Source: DSOS01 sp035286585 (GTDB lineage: Bacteria > Chloroflexota > Anaerolineae > Anaerolineales > UBA4823). From it: DNA of 42,408 bases. Made by a program: the position numbers and the translations under genes. The stretch lies in assembly GCA_035286585.1 (NCBI GenBank), contig DATEDC010000216.1:1-42408 (forward strand), given 5' to 3'. Under the pieces are notes generated by a model. The model had not been told where the DNA came from and searched no databases. It worked only from the letters and a program-made list of their open reading frames with translations. Below, piece by piece: positions 24,448 through 32,226 of this stretch. Every line of letters begins with the position of its first letter. Position 1 is the stretch's first letter.

Positions 24448-26157
24448 TTACCCCGGAAACAAGTCGAAATCCGACTCGCCCTCAATTTCTTGCTGGATAC
24501 CGGATTGCTCATGGTACGCGCCGAACCATTCCGCCAATTTCTGCCGCTCGCGCCGGGCTTCGCTTTCCTGCTTCCTCCTGCGGCGGACCTCAATATAATC
24601 GGCGATATCCTGGTGCACCTGGTCCGGGTTATACACGCCGCGGAAAATAAACTTCGTCTGTCCCACGTTTATGGTCACATACCCGTAGTTGAACAGCAGC
24701 TGGATAATGCCCTCCCGGGTATGCTCGATGCTCAGGATCGAGTCGAGCGGGGCGGTTTTCTTTACCTCTCTGCCGAGGGGTTTGCGCTCGATATCCAGAA
24801 TTTGATCGGGGGTGAGCTGGTAAATATCGTTGCTCCAGTCCAGGTAATTATAAACCCACCACAAAAAAGCCCCAAATAACGCCAGGCCCAGCAGGGTCTC
24901 GGCTGGCAGGACCAGTGCAAAACCCCCATCGAGCGATCCGGAGACGTAAAGAATTGCCATCAAGCCTGCCAGGAAGAAAAATACCGTGGCTGGCTGCCAG
25001 GTCTTGCCCACCAGCAGAAACCAATGTTTGCGGTATGTAATCACCCCATCGCGTTCATAGCGGACCTGCAGGAAAGTCTGGAGCTTTTCTCGCCAACCGC
25101 CAGGTTTGACTGTCTTACTCGCCTTTTGCTCGACCTGGGGCACGGTAGGTTCTGCGGGGGCTGGCGCTTCAGCTTCCTCCTCCAGGCCCAGGCGCATCCG
25201 AAGAGCTTTTTCCCGCTCCACCTTCTCAACCTCCTCTTGTTGGTGCTTGGCGCGCACCTGAAAACTATCTACGAAAGAGGCGAACTGGTTTGGATTGCGC
25301 ATATTGCGCATCAATATTCCACCTGTAAAGGTTCTGACATCCACATTTCCATACCCAATAATGCGGCCCAGCCAGCTTCTGGTGACATTGACCGCCAGTA
25401 CCTGGGTGAGCGGCGCTTCCTGCCGGCTGTAGTAAAAAATCACGACCCTTTCCAGCCATACCACCCTTTGATTGGTGACGAAGTAGAAGTCATTTCCCCA
25501 ATCAAGCCAGTTCCATACCAGAAAAAGAATAGAAAGCAACACACCGACGATTCCCACCGCCCTCACGCCAGTCGCAAAGAGGGAAGGAGCTGCTGCCAGG
25601 CCGAACAACAGCACGGGGATGGATCCCAGCCCAATCAGGATCGGCAGGATTAACGAGACGATCAAGAAAAATTCGTGCTTGCGGGTGATTAAATAAATCA
25701 CCTCATCCTCGCCCACCCACTCGAACTCTTCCTTTTGGGCAAGCAGGCGGCTTTCAGCGGTTGAGGAGAGGTTCAAACGAATCTGGGAAAAATTACGCAG
25801 CAGCTCATAAAAATTGTCTCGGTCCAGGCTCAAAAGGACAGTCGGCACCACGGCGGTGATTGTCGCGATGCGAGGCCGGTCGAATAACAATGCATCCTCC
25901 CCGAAATAATCCCCCTCCACCAGGGAAGCAAGATGGCGCGATCTACCCCGCTCCACCTGGGTGACTTCAACCCTTCCCCGAAAGATCAGGTAGAAGCTCT
26001 CCCCTATTTCGCCCTCTTCGAACACCACCTCGCCCGGGTCCAGCTCGACCCGAACCAGCCGGGCGATCACATGCGCAATTTGGGCTTCGTCCAGCCCCTG
26101 GAACAAATAATGTTCCTTCAGCAGGGCGGCATATTGTGGAACATCCTGATCGACCAT
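24448..26157 (-). CDS. Membrane protein with N-terminal cyclic-nucleotide-binding domain and two bacterial PH-like domains
   Basis: The 569-residue protein starts with a cNMP-binding/CRP-like domain (residues ~12-130; phosphate-cassette region GDYFGEDALLFDRPRIATITA). Two copies of a membrane unit follow: hydrophobic pair (~162-225) then a PH-like beta domain (ITRKHEF, FVTNQRVVWLERVV), and a second hydrophobic pair (~385-445) then another PH-like domain ending KFIFRGVYNPDQVHQDI. A charged linker with AEAPAPAEP separates them. The layout resembles YdbT/DUF304-type bacterial PH proteins with a nucleotide sensor added. The usual conserved Arg-Ala-Ala of cAMP-binding cassettes reads RIA. Function unknown. 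The extended -10 box ends six bases before the ATG. Confidence 0.82.
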   Translation of the reverse strand: MVDQDVPQYAALLKEHYLFQGLDEAQIAHVIARLVRVELDPGEVVFEEGEIGESFYLIFRGRVEVTQVERGRSRHLASLVEGDYFGEDALLFDRPRIATITAVVPTVLLSLDRDNFYELLRNFSQIRLNLSSTAESRLLAQKEEFEWVGEDEVIYLITRKHEFFLIVSLILPILIGLGSIPVLLFGLAAAPSLFATGVRAVGIVGVLLSILFLVWNWLDWGNDFYFVTNQRVVWLERVVIFYYSRQEAPLTQVLAVNVTRSWLGRIIGYGNVDVRTFTGGILMRNMRNPNQFASFVDSFQVRAKHQQEEVEKVEREKALRMRLGLEEEAEAPAPAEPTVPQVEQKASKTVKPGGWREKLQTFLQVRYERDGVITYRKHWFLLVGKTWQPATVFFFLAGLMAILYVSGSLDGGFALVLPAETLLGLALFGAFLWWVYNYLDWSNDIYQLTPDQILDIERKPLGREVKKTAPLDSILSIEHTREGIIQLLFNYGYVTINVGQTKFIFRGVYNPDQVHQDIADYIEVRRRRKQESEARRERQKLAEWFGAYHEQSGIQQEIEGESDFDLFPG

Positions 26158-26163
26158 ATCTTG

Positions 26164-26172
26164 ATTTTAGCA
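26164..26172 (-). promoter_or_regulatory. Extended -10 promoter of the cNMP-binding/PH membrane protein gene
   Basis: On the minus strand TGCTAAAAT ends six bases before the ATG at 26157, matching TGnTAnnnT and predicting a leaderless mRNA. Confidence 0.6.
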
Positions 26173-26235
26173 CGAACTATAAACAGCCGGAATATATCTA
26201 ATAAGACCTTTGAACCCAGGATATTGATGCCTCTG

Positions 26236-26268
26236 GACATCTGCCTTGGTGCCAGTTGACATCTGCCT
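26236..26268. repeat. 11-base direct repeat in the 26158-26474 spacer
   Basis: GACATCTGCCT occurs at 26236-26246 and 26258-26268, a 22-base period. No gene is visible in this 317-base spacer; it holds this repeat, a REP-like element and the promoters of the two flanking divergent genes. Confidence 0.4.
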
Positions 26269-26317
26269 GCCGGGTTGCAATATTAGCGCCAATGCGCTCT
26301 TCTTATTTGATTGAATT

Positions 26318-26396
26318 GTCACTGCGAGCGAAGCGCGGCAGTCTCCTTGATCATTTTGTGTGACCTACGAAGTATGAACGGCTTTCTCGGAGTGAC
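26318..26396. repeat. REP/MITE-like intergenic element
   Basis: GTCACTGCGAG (26318-26328) and CTCGGAGTGAC (26386-26396) form inverted ends matching at 10 of 11 positions and bounding 79 bases. The left end continues CGAAGCGCGGCAGTCTCC. This resembles dispersed GTCATTGCGAGCGAAGC-type palindromic repeats known from many bacterial genomes, including Chloroflexota. No reading frame is present. Confidence 0.55.
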
Positions 26397-26412
26397 GACG
26401 AAATGTGTGAAT

Positions 26413-26439
26413 TTGAAATATCCTGATCAATGATAGAAT
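26413..26439 (+). promoter_or_regulatory. Putative promoter of the phosphohexomutase gene
   Basis: TTGAAA (26413-26418) and TAGAAT (26434-26439) are separated by a short 15-base spacer. The leader of about 30 bases carries AGGAGA before the ATG. Confidence 0.45.
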
Positions 26440-26474
26440 CTGGGACGCCTAACACAAGCACCAGGAGAACGATC

Positions 26475-27935
26475 ATGCCTATTCATTTCGGCACCGATGG
26501 GTGGCGAGCTGTTATCTCGGATACTTTCACCTTTCACAACCTGCGCATGGTCACGCAGGCAATTTCCGATGCGGTCAACGCCGCCGACTGGAACAATGGG
26601 GACAACTTCAACCTCAACCAGGACAGGCGCGAAATCGTCGTTGGCTTCGACACCCGCTTTCTGTCCGATCGCTACGCCAGTGAAGTCGCCCGTGTTTTGG
26701 CTGCCAACGGTTACACCGTGCGCCTTGCCCAGGCGGACGCCCCTACTCCGGCGATATCCTTTAACGTCAAGCACCTCAAGGCAAATGCGGGGATTATGAT
26801 CACCGCCTCGCACAACGCCCCGCGCTACAACGGGATGAAATTAAAAGCTGCTTACGGGGGCTCGGCGTTGAGCGAGCAGTGCCGCCGGGTGGAAGTATAT
26901 CTGAATGACAACGAAGCGCGCGCGCGCGGTCCTAACCTGATGGATTTCGAGCAGGCCCGCAGACTGGGGTTGATCCATCGCTTCAACCCGTTGCCCGATT
27001 ATTTCAACCATTTGCGCACGCTGATCGATTTCGACCACATCGCCGAAAGGCCTCAAAGACTGGTGGTCGATTCGATGTACGGCTCAGGTCGAGGCGTTAT
27101 CAAGAGCGTGCTGCAGGGTACAGGCTGCGAGGTGCAGGAGATTCGGGCGGAAATGAACCCCGGATTCGGAGGCGTCCACCCCGAGCCGATTGCCAGATAT
27201 CTGGGTGCGCTGGCCGGCGCAATCAGCACCCACATGGGGGATTTTGGCCTGGCGACGGATGGGGATGCCGACCGAATCGGGGCCATGGACGAACGCGGTA
27301 ATTTCGTGGACCCGCACAAAATCATGGCCCTGGCGCTGTGCCACCTGGTCGAACGGCGCGGCTGGCGCGGCCCCGTTGTGCGCACCGTCTCGACCACCCG
27401 CATGATCGATCGTTTGGCTGAAAAATACAACCTGCCGGTGTATGAAACTCCCGTCGGGTTTAATTACATCGCTGATTATATGCTCAAAGAGGATATCTTG
27501 ATCGGTGGAGAAGAATCCGGGGGCATCAGCTTCCTCGGCCATATTCCCGAAGGCGATGGCGTATTGATGGGACTCCTGATCGTGGAGATGGTGGCAGCCT
27601 CCGCTGGCACTCTAGCCGAACTGGTTCAGGATTTGATGGGCAAGGTCGGACCTGCGCATTATCAGCGCAACGATATGCGCCTCAGCCGACCGGTGGCAAA
27701 AGAACAGATGATAAATATGCTCCTGGAAAATGCCCCCACGCATATCGGCGGGGAAGAGGTGATCAATGTGTCCTCCCTGGACGGCATCAAATACCTGCTG
27801 GCAGATGATTCCTGGCTCCTGATTCGCCCCTCCGGCACCGAGCCGGTGCTGCGAGTATATGCCGAAGGTCGCAGCCAGGAGGCCGTTCAAAAGCTGATCG
27901 GTTTTGGAGAACAGGTCGCAGCCGGCGCCGTATAA
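26475..27935 (+). CDS. Alpha-D-phosphohexomutase (phosphoglucomutase/phosphomannomutase family)
   Basis: The 486-residue enzyme interconverts hexose 1- and 6-phosphates. The catalytic phosphoserine loop is TASHNAPRYNG near residue 102, the magnesium loop DGDADR near 260, the sugar loop GGEESGG near 345 and the phosphate-binding loop RPSGTEPVLRVY near 455. Sequence cannot separate phosphoglucomutase, phosphomannomutase and phosphoglucosamine mutase (GlmM) roles. Its length and EESGG sugar loop fit the PGM/PMM group slightly better than GlmM, which usually has GEQSGH. AGGAGA lies six bases before the ATG. It is monocistronic, ending at a strong hairpin. Confidence 0.9.
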   Translation: MPIHFGTDGWRAVISDTFTFHNLRMVTQAISDAVNAADWNNGDNFNLNQDRREIVVGFDTRFLSDRYASEVARVLAANGYTVRLAQADAPTPAISFNVKHLKANAGIMITASHNAPRYNGMKLKAAYGGSALSEQCRRVEVYLNDNEARARGPNLMDFEQARRLGLIHRFNPLPDYFNHLRTLIDFDHIAERPQRLVVDSMYGSGRGVIKSVLQGTGCEVQEIRAEMNPGFGGVHPEPIARYLGALAGAISTHMGDFGLATDGDADRIGAMDERGNFVDPHKIMALALCHLVERRGWRGPVVRTVSTTRMIDRLAEKYNLPVYETPVGFNYIADYMLKEDILIGGEESGGISFLGHIPEGDGVLMGLLIVEMVAASAGTLAELVQDLMGKVGPAHYQRNDMRLSRPVAKEQMINMLLENAPTHIGGEEVINVSSLDGIKYLLADDSWLLIRPSGTEPVLRVYAEGRSQEAVQKLIGFGEQVAAGAV

Positions 27936-27968
27936 GGCTGCATCTGGAATACCCCCCAATCAAACGAT

Positions 27969-28012
27969 GGGGCTGTCCCGTACCTGGGACAGCCCCTACG
28001 CTTTTATTTTTT
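27969..28012 (+). terminator. Intrinsic terminator of the phosphohexomutase gene
   Basis: A perfect 11-base-pair stem (GGGGCTGTCCC with its complement, six-base loop) is followed by CTTTTATTTTTT. It sits just before the stop codon of the converging leftward gene. Its leftward side lacks a T run, so it serves mainly the rightward transcript. Confidence 0.85.
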
Positions 28013-28014
28013 GG

Positions 28015-28590
28015 CTAACTTGAAGTGGAAATCCTTAGCCGTCTGGCCAGGAAAATAACCGCGACCAGAAGTATCGCTATTCCAAGCAATCCGGGTATAC
28101 CCACCTCATCCGCAAAGCCTGTGTTTGGCAAAGCCGTGGAGGTGGGTGCCGCAGCTTGCGTGGCCTGTGTGACCCTTGCCGCCTGGGTCAGGAGAGCCGC
28201 TACGGTTGCAGTGCGCGGGTCCATCGTTGCTGCTGTCGTATTCGTGGGAACTGCCAGCACAGGTGTTGGGGTGTGAGTAGGCGTATTGGGGATCGGTGTC
28301 ACCGTGGGCGTATCGGTAAACTCAGCTTGTCTGGCGATTGCCTCCGACGTTTGCGTAATGGCAAGGGCGACCTGGGTATTCTGCGCATTGCGCTCTTCAA
28401 TCTGCCGCTCTCTATCGGCAATCTGGCGCGGCCGGACTACGAAAGCGTAAATTGCAATGCACACCAGGGTAAGCAAAGTGATGCCGCCCAGTATGCTGGC
28501 AACAATAATAAATGTCCTGTTGCTGGATTCTTCAGGAGGCCTGCTTTCCTCGAAATCCATGCCTTCGGTATCCATATTATTGTATGTCAT
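28015..28590 (-). CDS. LPNTG-motif surface protein with N-terminal membrane anchor
   Basis: The 191-residue protein has an acidic 24-residue cytoplasmic head, a transmembrane helix (~27-52), a charged helical stretch (RQIADRERQIEERN), a Thr/Pro-rich stalk (~90-150) and a tail LPNTG (154-158), a hydrophobic helix and RRLR. The tail has the order of a sortase cell-wall sorting signal. AGGAGGAG lies six bases before the ATG. It sits 84 bases after the KOW gene on the same strand and may be the last gene of the large envelope operon. No sortase is encoded in the window. Some Anaerolineae proteins carry this tail, but processing is unproven. Confidence 0.75.
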   Translation of the reverse strand: MTYNNMDTEGMDFEESRPPEESSNRTFIIVASILGGITLLTLVCIAIYAFVVRPRQIADRERQIEERNAQNTQVALAITQTSEAIARQAEFTDTPTVTPIPNTPTHTPTPVLAVPTNTTAATMDPRTATVAALLTQAARVTQATQAAAPTSTALPNTGFADEVGIPGLLGIAILLVAVIFLARRLRISTSS

Positions 28591-28674
28591 CTCACTCTCC
28601 TCCTGATAATGCCGAACTTGAAGGGCGTTGAATGGGCTGGTCGCGGCTACCCAGATTGATCAGCCAATCCTAGT

Positions 28675-29730
28675 TTACTCCAAAATCTCGCAATTGACTA
28701 AGCCAACCACCACCTCATCGCCGTTCTCTAATTTCACGATAACGGTTTTTGTCTGCACACCGCTGGGTAGCCTGTTAATCCCAGGCTGTAACGCCACCAG
28801 TGTGCCGATTTTTCCCTTGTGCGGCGCGCGCAGGATGCGCACTTGTTGACCGGCCTCGAAATATCCCACCTCGCGGGGCGCTTTGAGATCGCCGGAAGCC
28901 GGTAAGGGGATAACTAATTCTGGGCGCACGCCCTTGAAGCGATCCCAATTCTCGGCATTGACCGCAGCTTCGCGCCTTTCGTTGGTTGTCAACAGCTTGA
29001 AGGCAGCCATGTTCATCGGCAATTTCCCGAAGCCATCGATGAGCATGATGGGAAAGCGCATCCGGGCTGCTTCCGAAACCAGGGCGGCGTCCATGCTCGC
29101 CAGGACCAAACCGCGCAGCGGCAGGCTGTCGGCTGCCCGGAGCACTTCGGCGTCGCCGCAATATCCGCCGATTGCCAAAGAGCCACGCATGCTGACGTCC
29201 AATCTATCGGTAGTCAGCGTGTCGTCCGGCGATCGCACCAGGACAAACATCAAGCCGTAGTCGATCTGCCCGTTGCCCCACACCCCTTGTATCAAGGCGC
29301 CGCTTGTCTCAATCGTCACGCCGCGATTCTCGCGCAACTCAATCACCATTCCTGGTATGCCTGCTTTCATTTCAAAGGGTGGGCTGTCCAGCTCAAGCAG
29401 GACTTTTCCATCCCCCGCCAGGATCACCCGACCTCCGCGTGGTGATCGGACGACCCGCTTGGCCCATCCGACCGGTCCAGCCAGAATATCACCCTGTGCA
29501 ACTCGCATGCCATCCTTGCATTGCAGGTAGCGATCGGCTTTTTCTTCTGGTAAACCCAAACCGCGGGCGATGTCCAGCAAAAGGTGCTCGGGGTTGAGAT
29601 TGGCTTCAGCGATCACATCGGTCGCGCTCACTTTTTGACCTTTGCGAACCAGGACCCTCCCCGGAATCGGCAACATGCGCTCCCGGCGGATCAGGGTAAC
29701 AGGAAGAATGTGGGTGACCTCAGCTAACAT
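28675..29730 (-). CDS. Conserved protein of unknown function with barrel-sandwich-like and KOW-like segments
   Basis: I do not recognise a named family for this 351-residue soluble protein. The N-terminal region (VLVRKGQKVSATDVIAEA, and GGRVILAGDGKVLLEL near residue 100-115) looks like a biotinyl/lipoyl-type barrel-sandwich hybrid. The middle holds an alpha/beta segment (IGGYCGDAEVLRA, LVLASMDAALVSEAA, FPIMLIDGFGKLPMN). The C-terminus has a KOW-like beta motif (GQQVRILRAPHKGKIGTLVAL). No catalytic residues can be assigned. It lies 39 bases after the MutL-like gene in the same operon, so a role with that ASKHA protein is likely. ATG 29730 is favoured over an upstream in-frame start 21 bases earlier. 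Confidence 0.7.
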   Translation of the reverse strand: MLAEVTHILPVTLIRRERMLPIPGRVLVRKGQKVSATDVIAEANLNPEHLLLDIARGLGLPEEKADRYLQCKDGMRVAQGDILAGPVGWAKRVVRSPRGGRVILAGDGKVLLELDSPPFEMKAGIPGMVIELRENRGVTIETSGALIQGVWGNGQIDYGLMFVLVRSPDDTLTTDRLDVSMRGSLAIGGYCGDAEVLRAADSLPLRGLVLASMDAALVSEAARMRFPIMLIDGFGKLPMNMAAFKLLTTNERREAAVNAENWDRFKGVRPELVIPLPASGDLKAPREVGYFEAGQQVRILRAPHKGKIGTLVALQPGINRLPSGVQTKTVIVKLENGDEVVVGLVNCEILE

Positions 29731-29769
29731 GATGCCAATCCAACGATGCAAGAAAAGTGCCAGTTACTC

Positions 29770-31524
29770 TCAGCATCCCAAGATCCATCGCCACTTCGAG
29801 ATCAATTCGCGCCGACGCGCAGGATCGTGCGGCAGAGAGATCGGGCGGCCGCGGGCGTCAATGATCACGCCCAGGGCGCCGCCGCGCACACGTAAACGTC
29901 CACCTCGCCCTGATCCACCCATGCCGATATCATAGCGCTGGAGCGGCGTGAGGGAAAGTTGCGCCTCCTGACCCTGGGGGATTTGTAAAACCTCGATGCT
30001 GCCTTGCTTGATGTCCATACTGGTTTCACTGCCGCCATCGATGCTCATGCGCACCCTTAAAACGGGCGTGCCTGGCTTGGCGTCACCGATCGGCGAGAGG
30101 ATCGTTCCCAGGTTTTGAAACGTGTTCGACTCCAAAACCTGGACTGCCAGAATCGGATTTATAGCCGCAGAAACGCCCAAAGCTGGGGAAATATGGTTTT
30201 GATCGAGAACCAGGGTGGTGATACCCGTAGGCTGGATCCCGTCCAACAACATCAGCACACTCTGGCCAAAGTTTGGCGCGCGGGTTAAGACGCTCCCTGT
30301 GGCGACGATCGGCTCAAACCAGGGGAGCAAGGCAGGTCCATAGTGAAAGCTGTGCTCAGGAAAGCCAGGGCTGATCTCTCTCAAAGCCAGGCGCATCGCC
30401 AGCCGCGCCATCACCTGCTCGATCGCCAGATCCTCCGGGGTTTCGGGCAGGCTGTTCGGATAGAGAGCCTTGTTGTAAACGTAATGGCGGATGTCGTCAT
30501 CGGATAGATCGATATGCAGCCAGCGTCTGATCTCGCTCACCGTAGCCTGGTGTAAGATCCCTGTGGCTCCATGACCCAGCCCAAGATGGGGAAAAACAGC
30601 CTGCACCAGCTCGCCCGCAAACCCGGCGGCCATGGTGGTGGCAGAAGCGCCTATATCGACCCCCAGGACGCCTTTCGCCGAATCATAAATCCGGGTAAGG
30701 AAGCGAACCGCCCGCCCAAAGGAAGTCGCTGTGGGGAAGAGCCCGCCTCCAGACCAGTTATCCAGTTCTTTGACTCCGACTAACTGCTGGCTGCGTACGT
30801 TGCGTACAATGTTCGCCAGTTGAATTTGTGCCACCTGGAATCGTTCCGTCCCCAGCTCCGGCTGCACGTTGGGAGCGATATGCAGGGGTCCCAGGCGCCC
30901 GAAGGTCGCCTTTACCTCAGCCTCCAGCTTCTGGTTTCCGGCGAAGAGAACCTCGAAACGATTCTCCTGCGGCAGCCAATAGTTCGCCAGCCCAACAGAC
31001 TCCAATAGTTTAAGCACGGATTGGGAGGCGCCTCCATCCGTCCCGCCGGCGATTAAGACCAGGTCGGGACGCAGGCGCAGGATCGCATCGATGCGGCTCT
31101 CGGTTTTTCTCCGGTCATTCAGAGAAAGCGTCTCAACCACGCGCACATACGTGGTGCTGGCTAAACGCCGGGCGCTCTCCAGGGAAACATCTTCGAGCAG
31201 GCCTACCAGGACGACTCTCAGCGGAGGGCCAGCGGATATCGTCGCGGCAACCACGTCTACGCCGGAGCCATCTGGCATGCTGGGTATGATCAGTCGCTCA
31301 TCGCCGCCGAGCAGCACCCTGCCTGTGATGGCTTGCAGGTTCTCCAAGGCTATGCGAAGGCCTTCACTCACATCGTTAAAAGGCGCATTTGCTGTCGTAG
31401 GAGCGCTGCCAGAAGCCAGAAAACGATAGCGACCATCGACGACATCGAACAGGAAAGCGCGGGTGGAAACGCTCCCAACATCGATGGCTATTAGAGATTC
31501 AGCATCCACTAAAGAAATTGGCAT
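29770..31524 (-). CDS. MutL/GlmL-like ASKHA-fold protein without glutamate mutase
   Basis: The 584-residue protein resembles GlmL/MutL, the ASKHA-fold protein encoded between the two glutamate mutase subunits in clostridia. Visible ATPase signatures are the phosphate-1 loop AIDVGSVSTRAFLFD near residue 13 and phosphate-2 loop GVDIGASATTMAAGF near 290. LVLIAGGTDGGASQ near 155 and ATGSVLTRAPN near 430 are further family blocks. A C-terminal domain (~500-584) is rich in basic and Gly residues. No mutase genes occur here, so a mutase-repair role is unlikely; the neighbours are membrane proteins. It starts six bases after the stop of the upstream membrane protein gene. Confidence 0.78.
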   Translation of the reverse strand: MPISLVDAESLIAIDVGSVSTRAFLFDVVDGRYRFLASGSAPTTANAPFNDVSEGLRIALENLQAITGRVLLGGDERLIIPSMPDGSGVDVVAATISAGPPLRVVLVGLLEDVSLESARRLASTTYVRVVETLSLNDRRKTESRIDAILRLRPDLVLIAGGTDGGASQSVLKLLESVGLANYWLPQENRFEVLFAGNQKLEAEVKATFGRLGPLHIAPNVQPELGTERFQVAQIQLANIVRNVRSQQLVGVKELDNWSGGGLFPTATSFGRAVRFLTRIYDSAKGVLGVDIGASATTMAAGFAGELVQAVFPHLGLGHGATGILHQATVSEIRRWLHIDLSDDDIRHYVYNKALYPNSLPETPEDLAIEQVMARLAMRLALREISPGFPEHSFHYGPALLPWFEPIVATGSVLTRAPNFGQSVLMLLDGIQPTGITTLVLDQNHISPALGVSAAINPILAVQVLESNTFQNLGTILSPIGDAKPGTPVLRVRMSIDGGSETSMDIKQGSIEVLQIPQGQEAQLSLTPLQRYDIGMGGSGRGGRLRVRGGALGVIIDARGRPISLPHDPARRRELISKWRWILGC

Positions 31525-31530
31525 GGATCC

Positions 31531-32226
31531 TTACGGGTTGAATAACAACGGCAGCAGGATATCCCCAACAAAATATACCCGCTCGATGAATGCCATCAGG
31601 GCTGCAGAGTAAACGCCCGCAAATACAGCCCCAAGGGTGATGGCAATAAACATCTGCCCGATCCAGCTCAGGGGTCCAAGCCAGCCCTTCGCCACCGCGC
31701 CTCCCGGGCTCGGCTGCACCCCATAATGAAAATAGATCAAAGTCGTCAGTGTGCCGAGTAAAATGGCAACGCCTTTCACAAAAAATCCCAGACCGCCAGC
31801 CTGTTGTGCAGCCTGAAAATCGAATAAATTTGCTGAAGCAGCTACCTGAGGGAAAATCGTGCCAATCACCGCGCCGCCCACCGCCGCCGCCATGCCTGCG
31901 CCAACCAGATAGGCGGCCGAGGGGTTGCCAAGCGCAGAAAAGCGCGGTGTCACTTTGAAGAACAACAAACCAGCCAAAACCAGCGGGATCAACACATACA
32001 ATCTTTCAGATTGTGAGCCAAACACCAGTGGGATCAACAACTGAGGCCAAATCACGTTGTACACGGTCACAATGGCTGCATAACCCGCGGAGACACCGAT
32101 AAAAAGATGGATGGCAATGCGGAATAATACATTATCTCCAAAAACATAGCTGAACACCATCAAGGTAAGCCCGAAACTCACCAGGGCCCCTATCATGTCC
32201 ACCAGACTCAGGTCTGCCAGGCTCAT
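31531..32226 (-). CDS. Polytopic membrane protein of the envelope operon
   Basis: The 231-residue protein has six or seven predicted hydrophobic helices, including IGALVSFGLTLMVFSYVF, LVLAGLLFF and MFIAITLGAVFAGVYS. It contains a GAGMAAAVGGAVIG glycine/alanine-rich helix. It has no motif I can link to a transporter family. The ATG overlaps the stop of the zinc-ribbon gene as ATGA, and the next gene begins six bases after its stop, so it is firmly inside the operon. A role as a membrane part of a complex with its neighbours is inferred from context only. Confidence 0.75.
   Translation of the reverse strand: MSLADLSLVDMIGALVSFGLTLMVFSYVFGDNVLFRIAIHLFIGVSAGYAAIVTVYNVIWPQLLIPLVFGSQSERLYVLIPLVLAGLLFFKVTPRFSALGNPSAAYLVGAGMAAAVGGAVIGTIFPQVAASANLFDFQAAQQAGGLGFFVKGVAILLGTLTTLIYFHYGVQPSPGGAVAKGWLGPLSWIGQMFIAITLGAVFAGVYSAALMAFIERVYFVGDILLPLLFNP

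Noticed and set aside
29770..31524. DNA mismatch repair MutL
   Set aside because: There is no GHKL ATPase motif; the DVGSVSTRAF and DIGASATTMA loops are ASKHA-type, as in glutamate-mutase MutL/GlmL.
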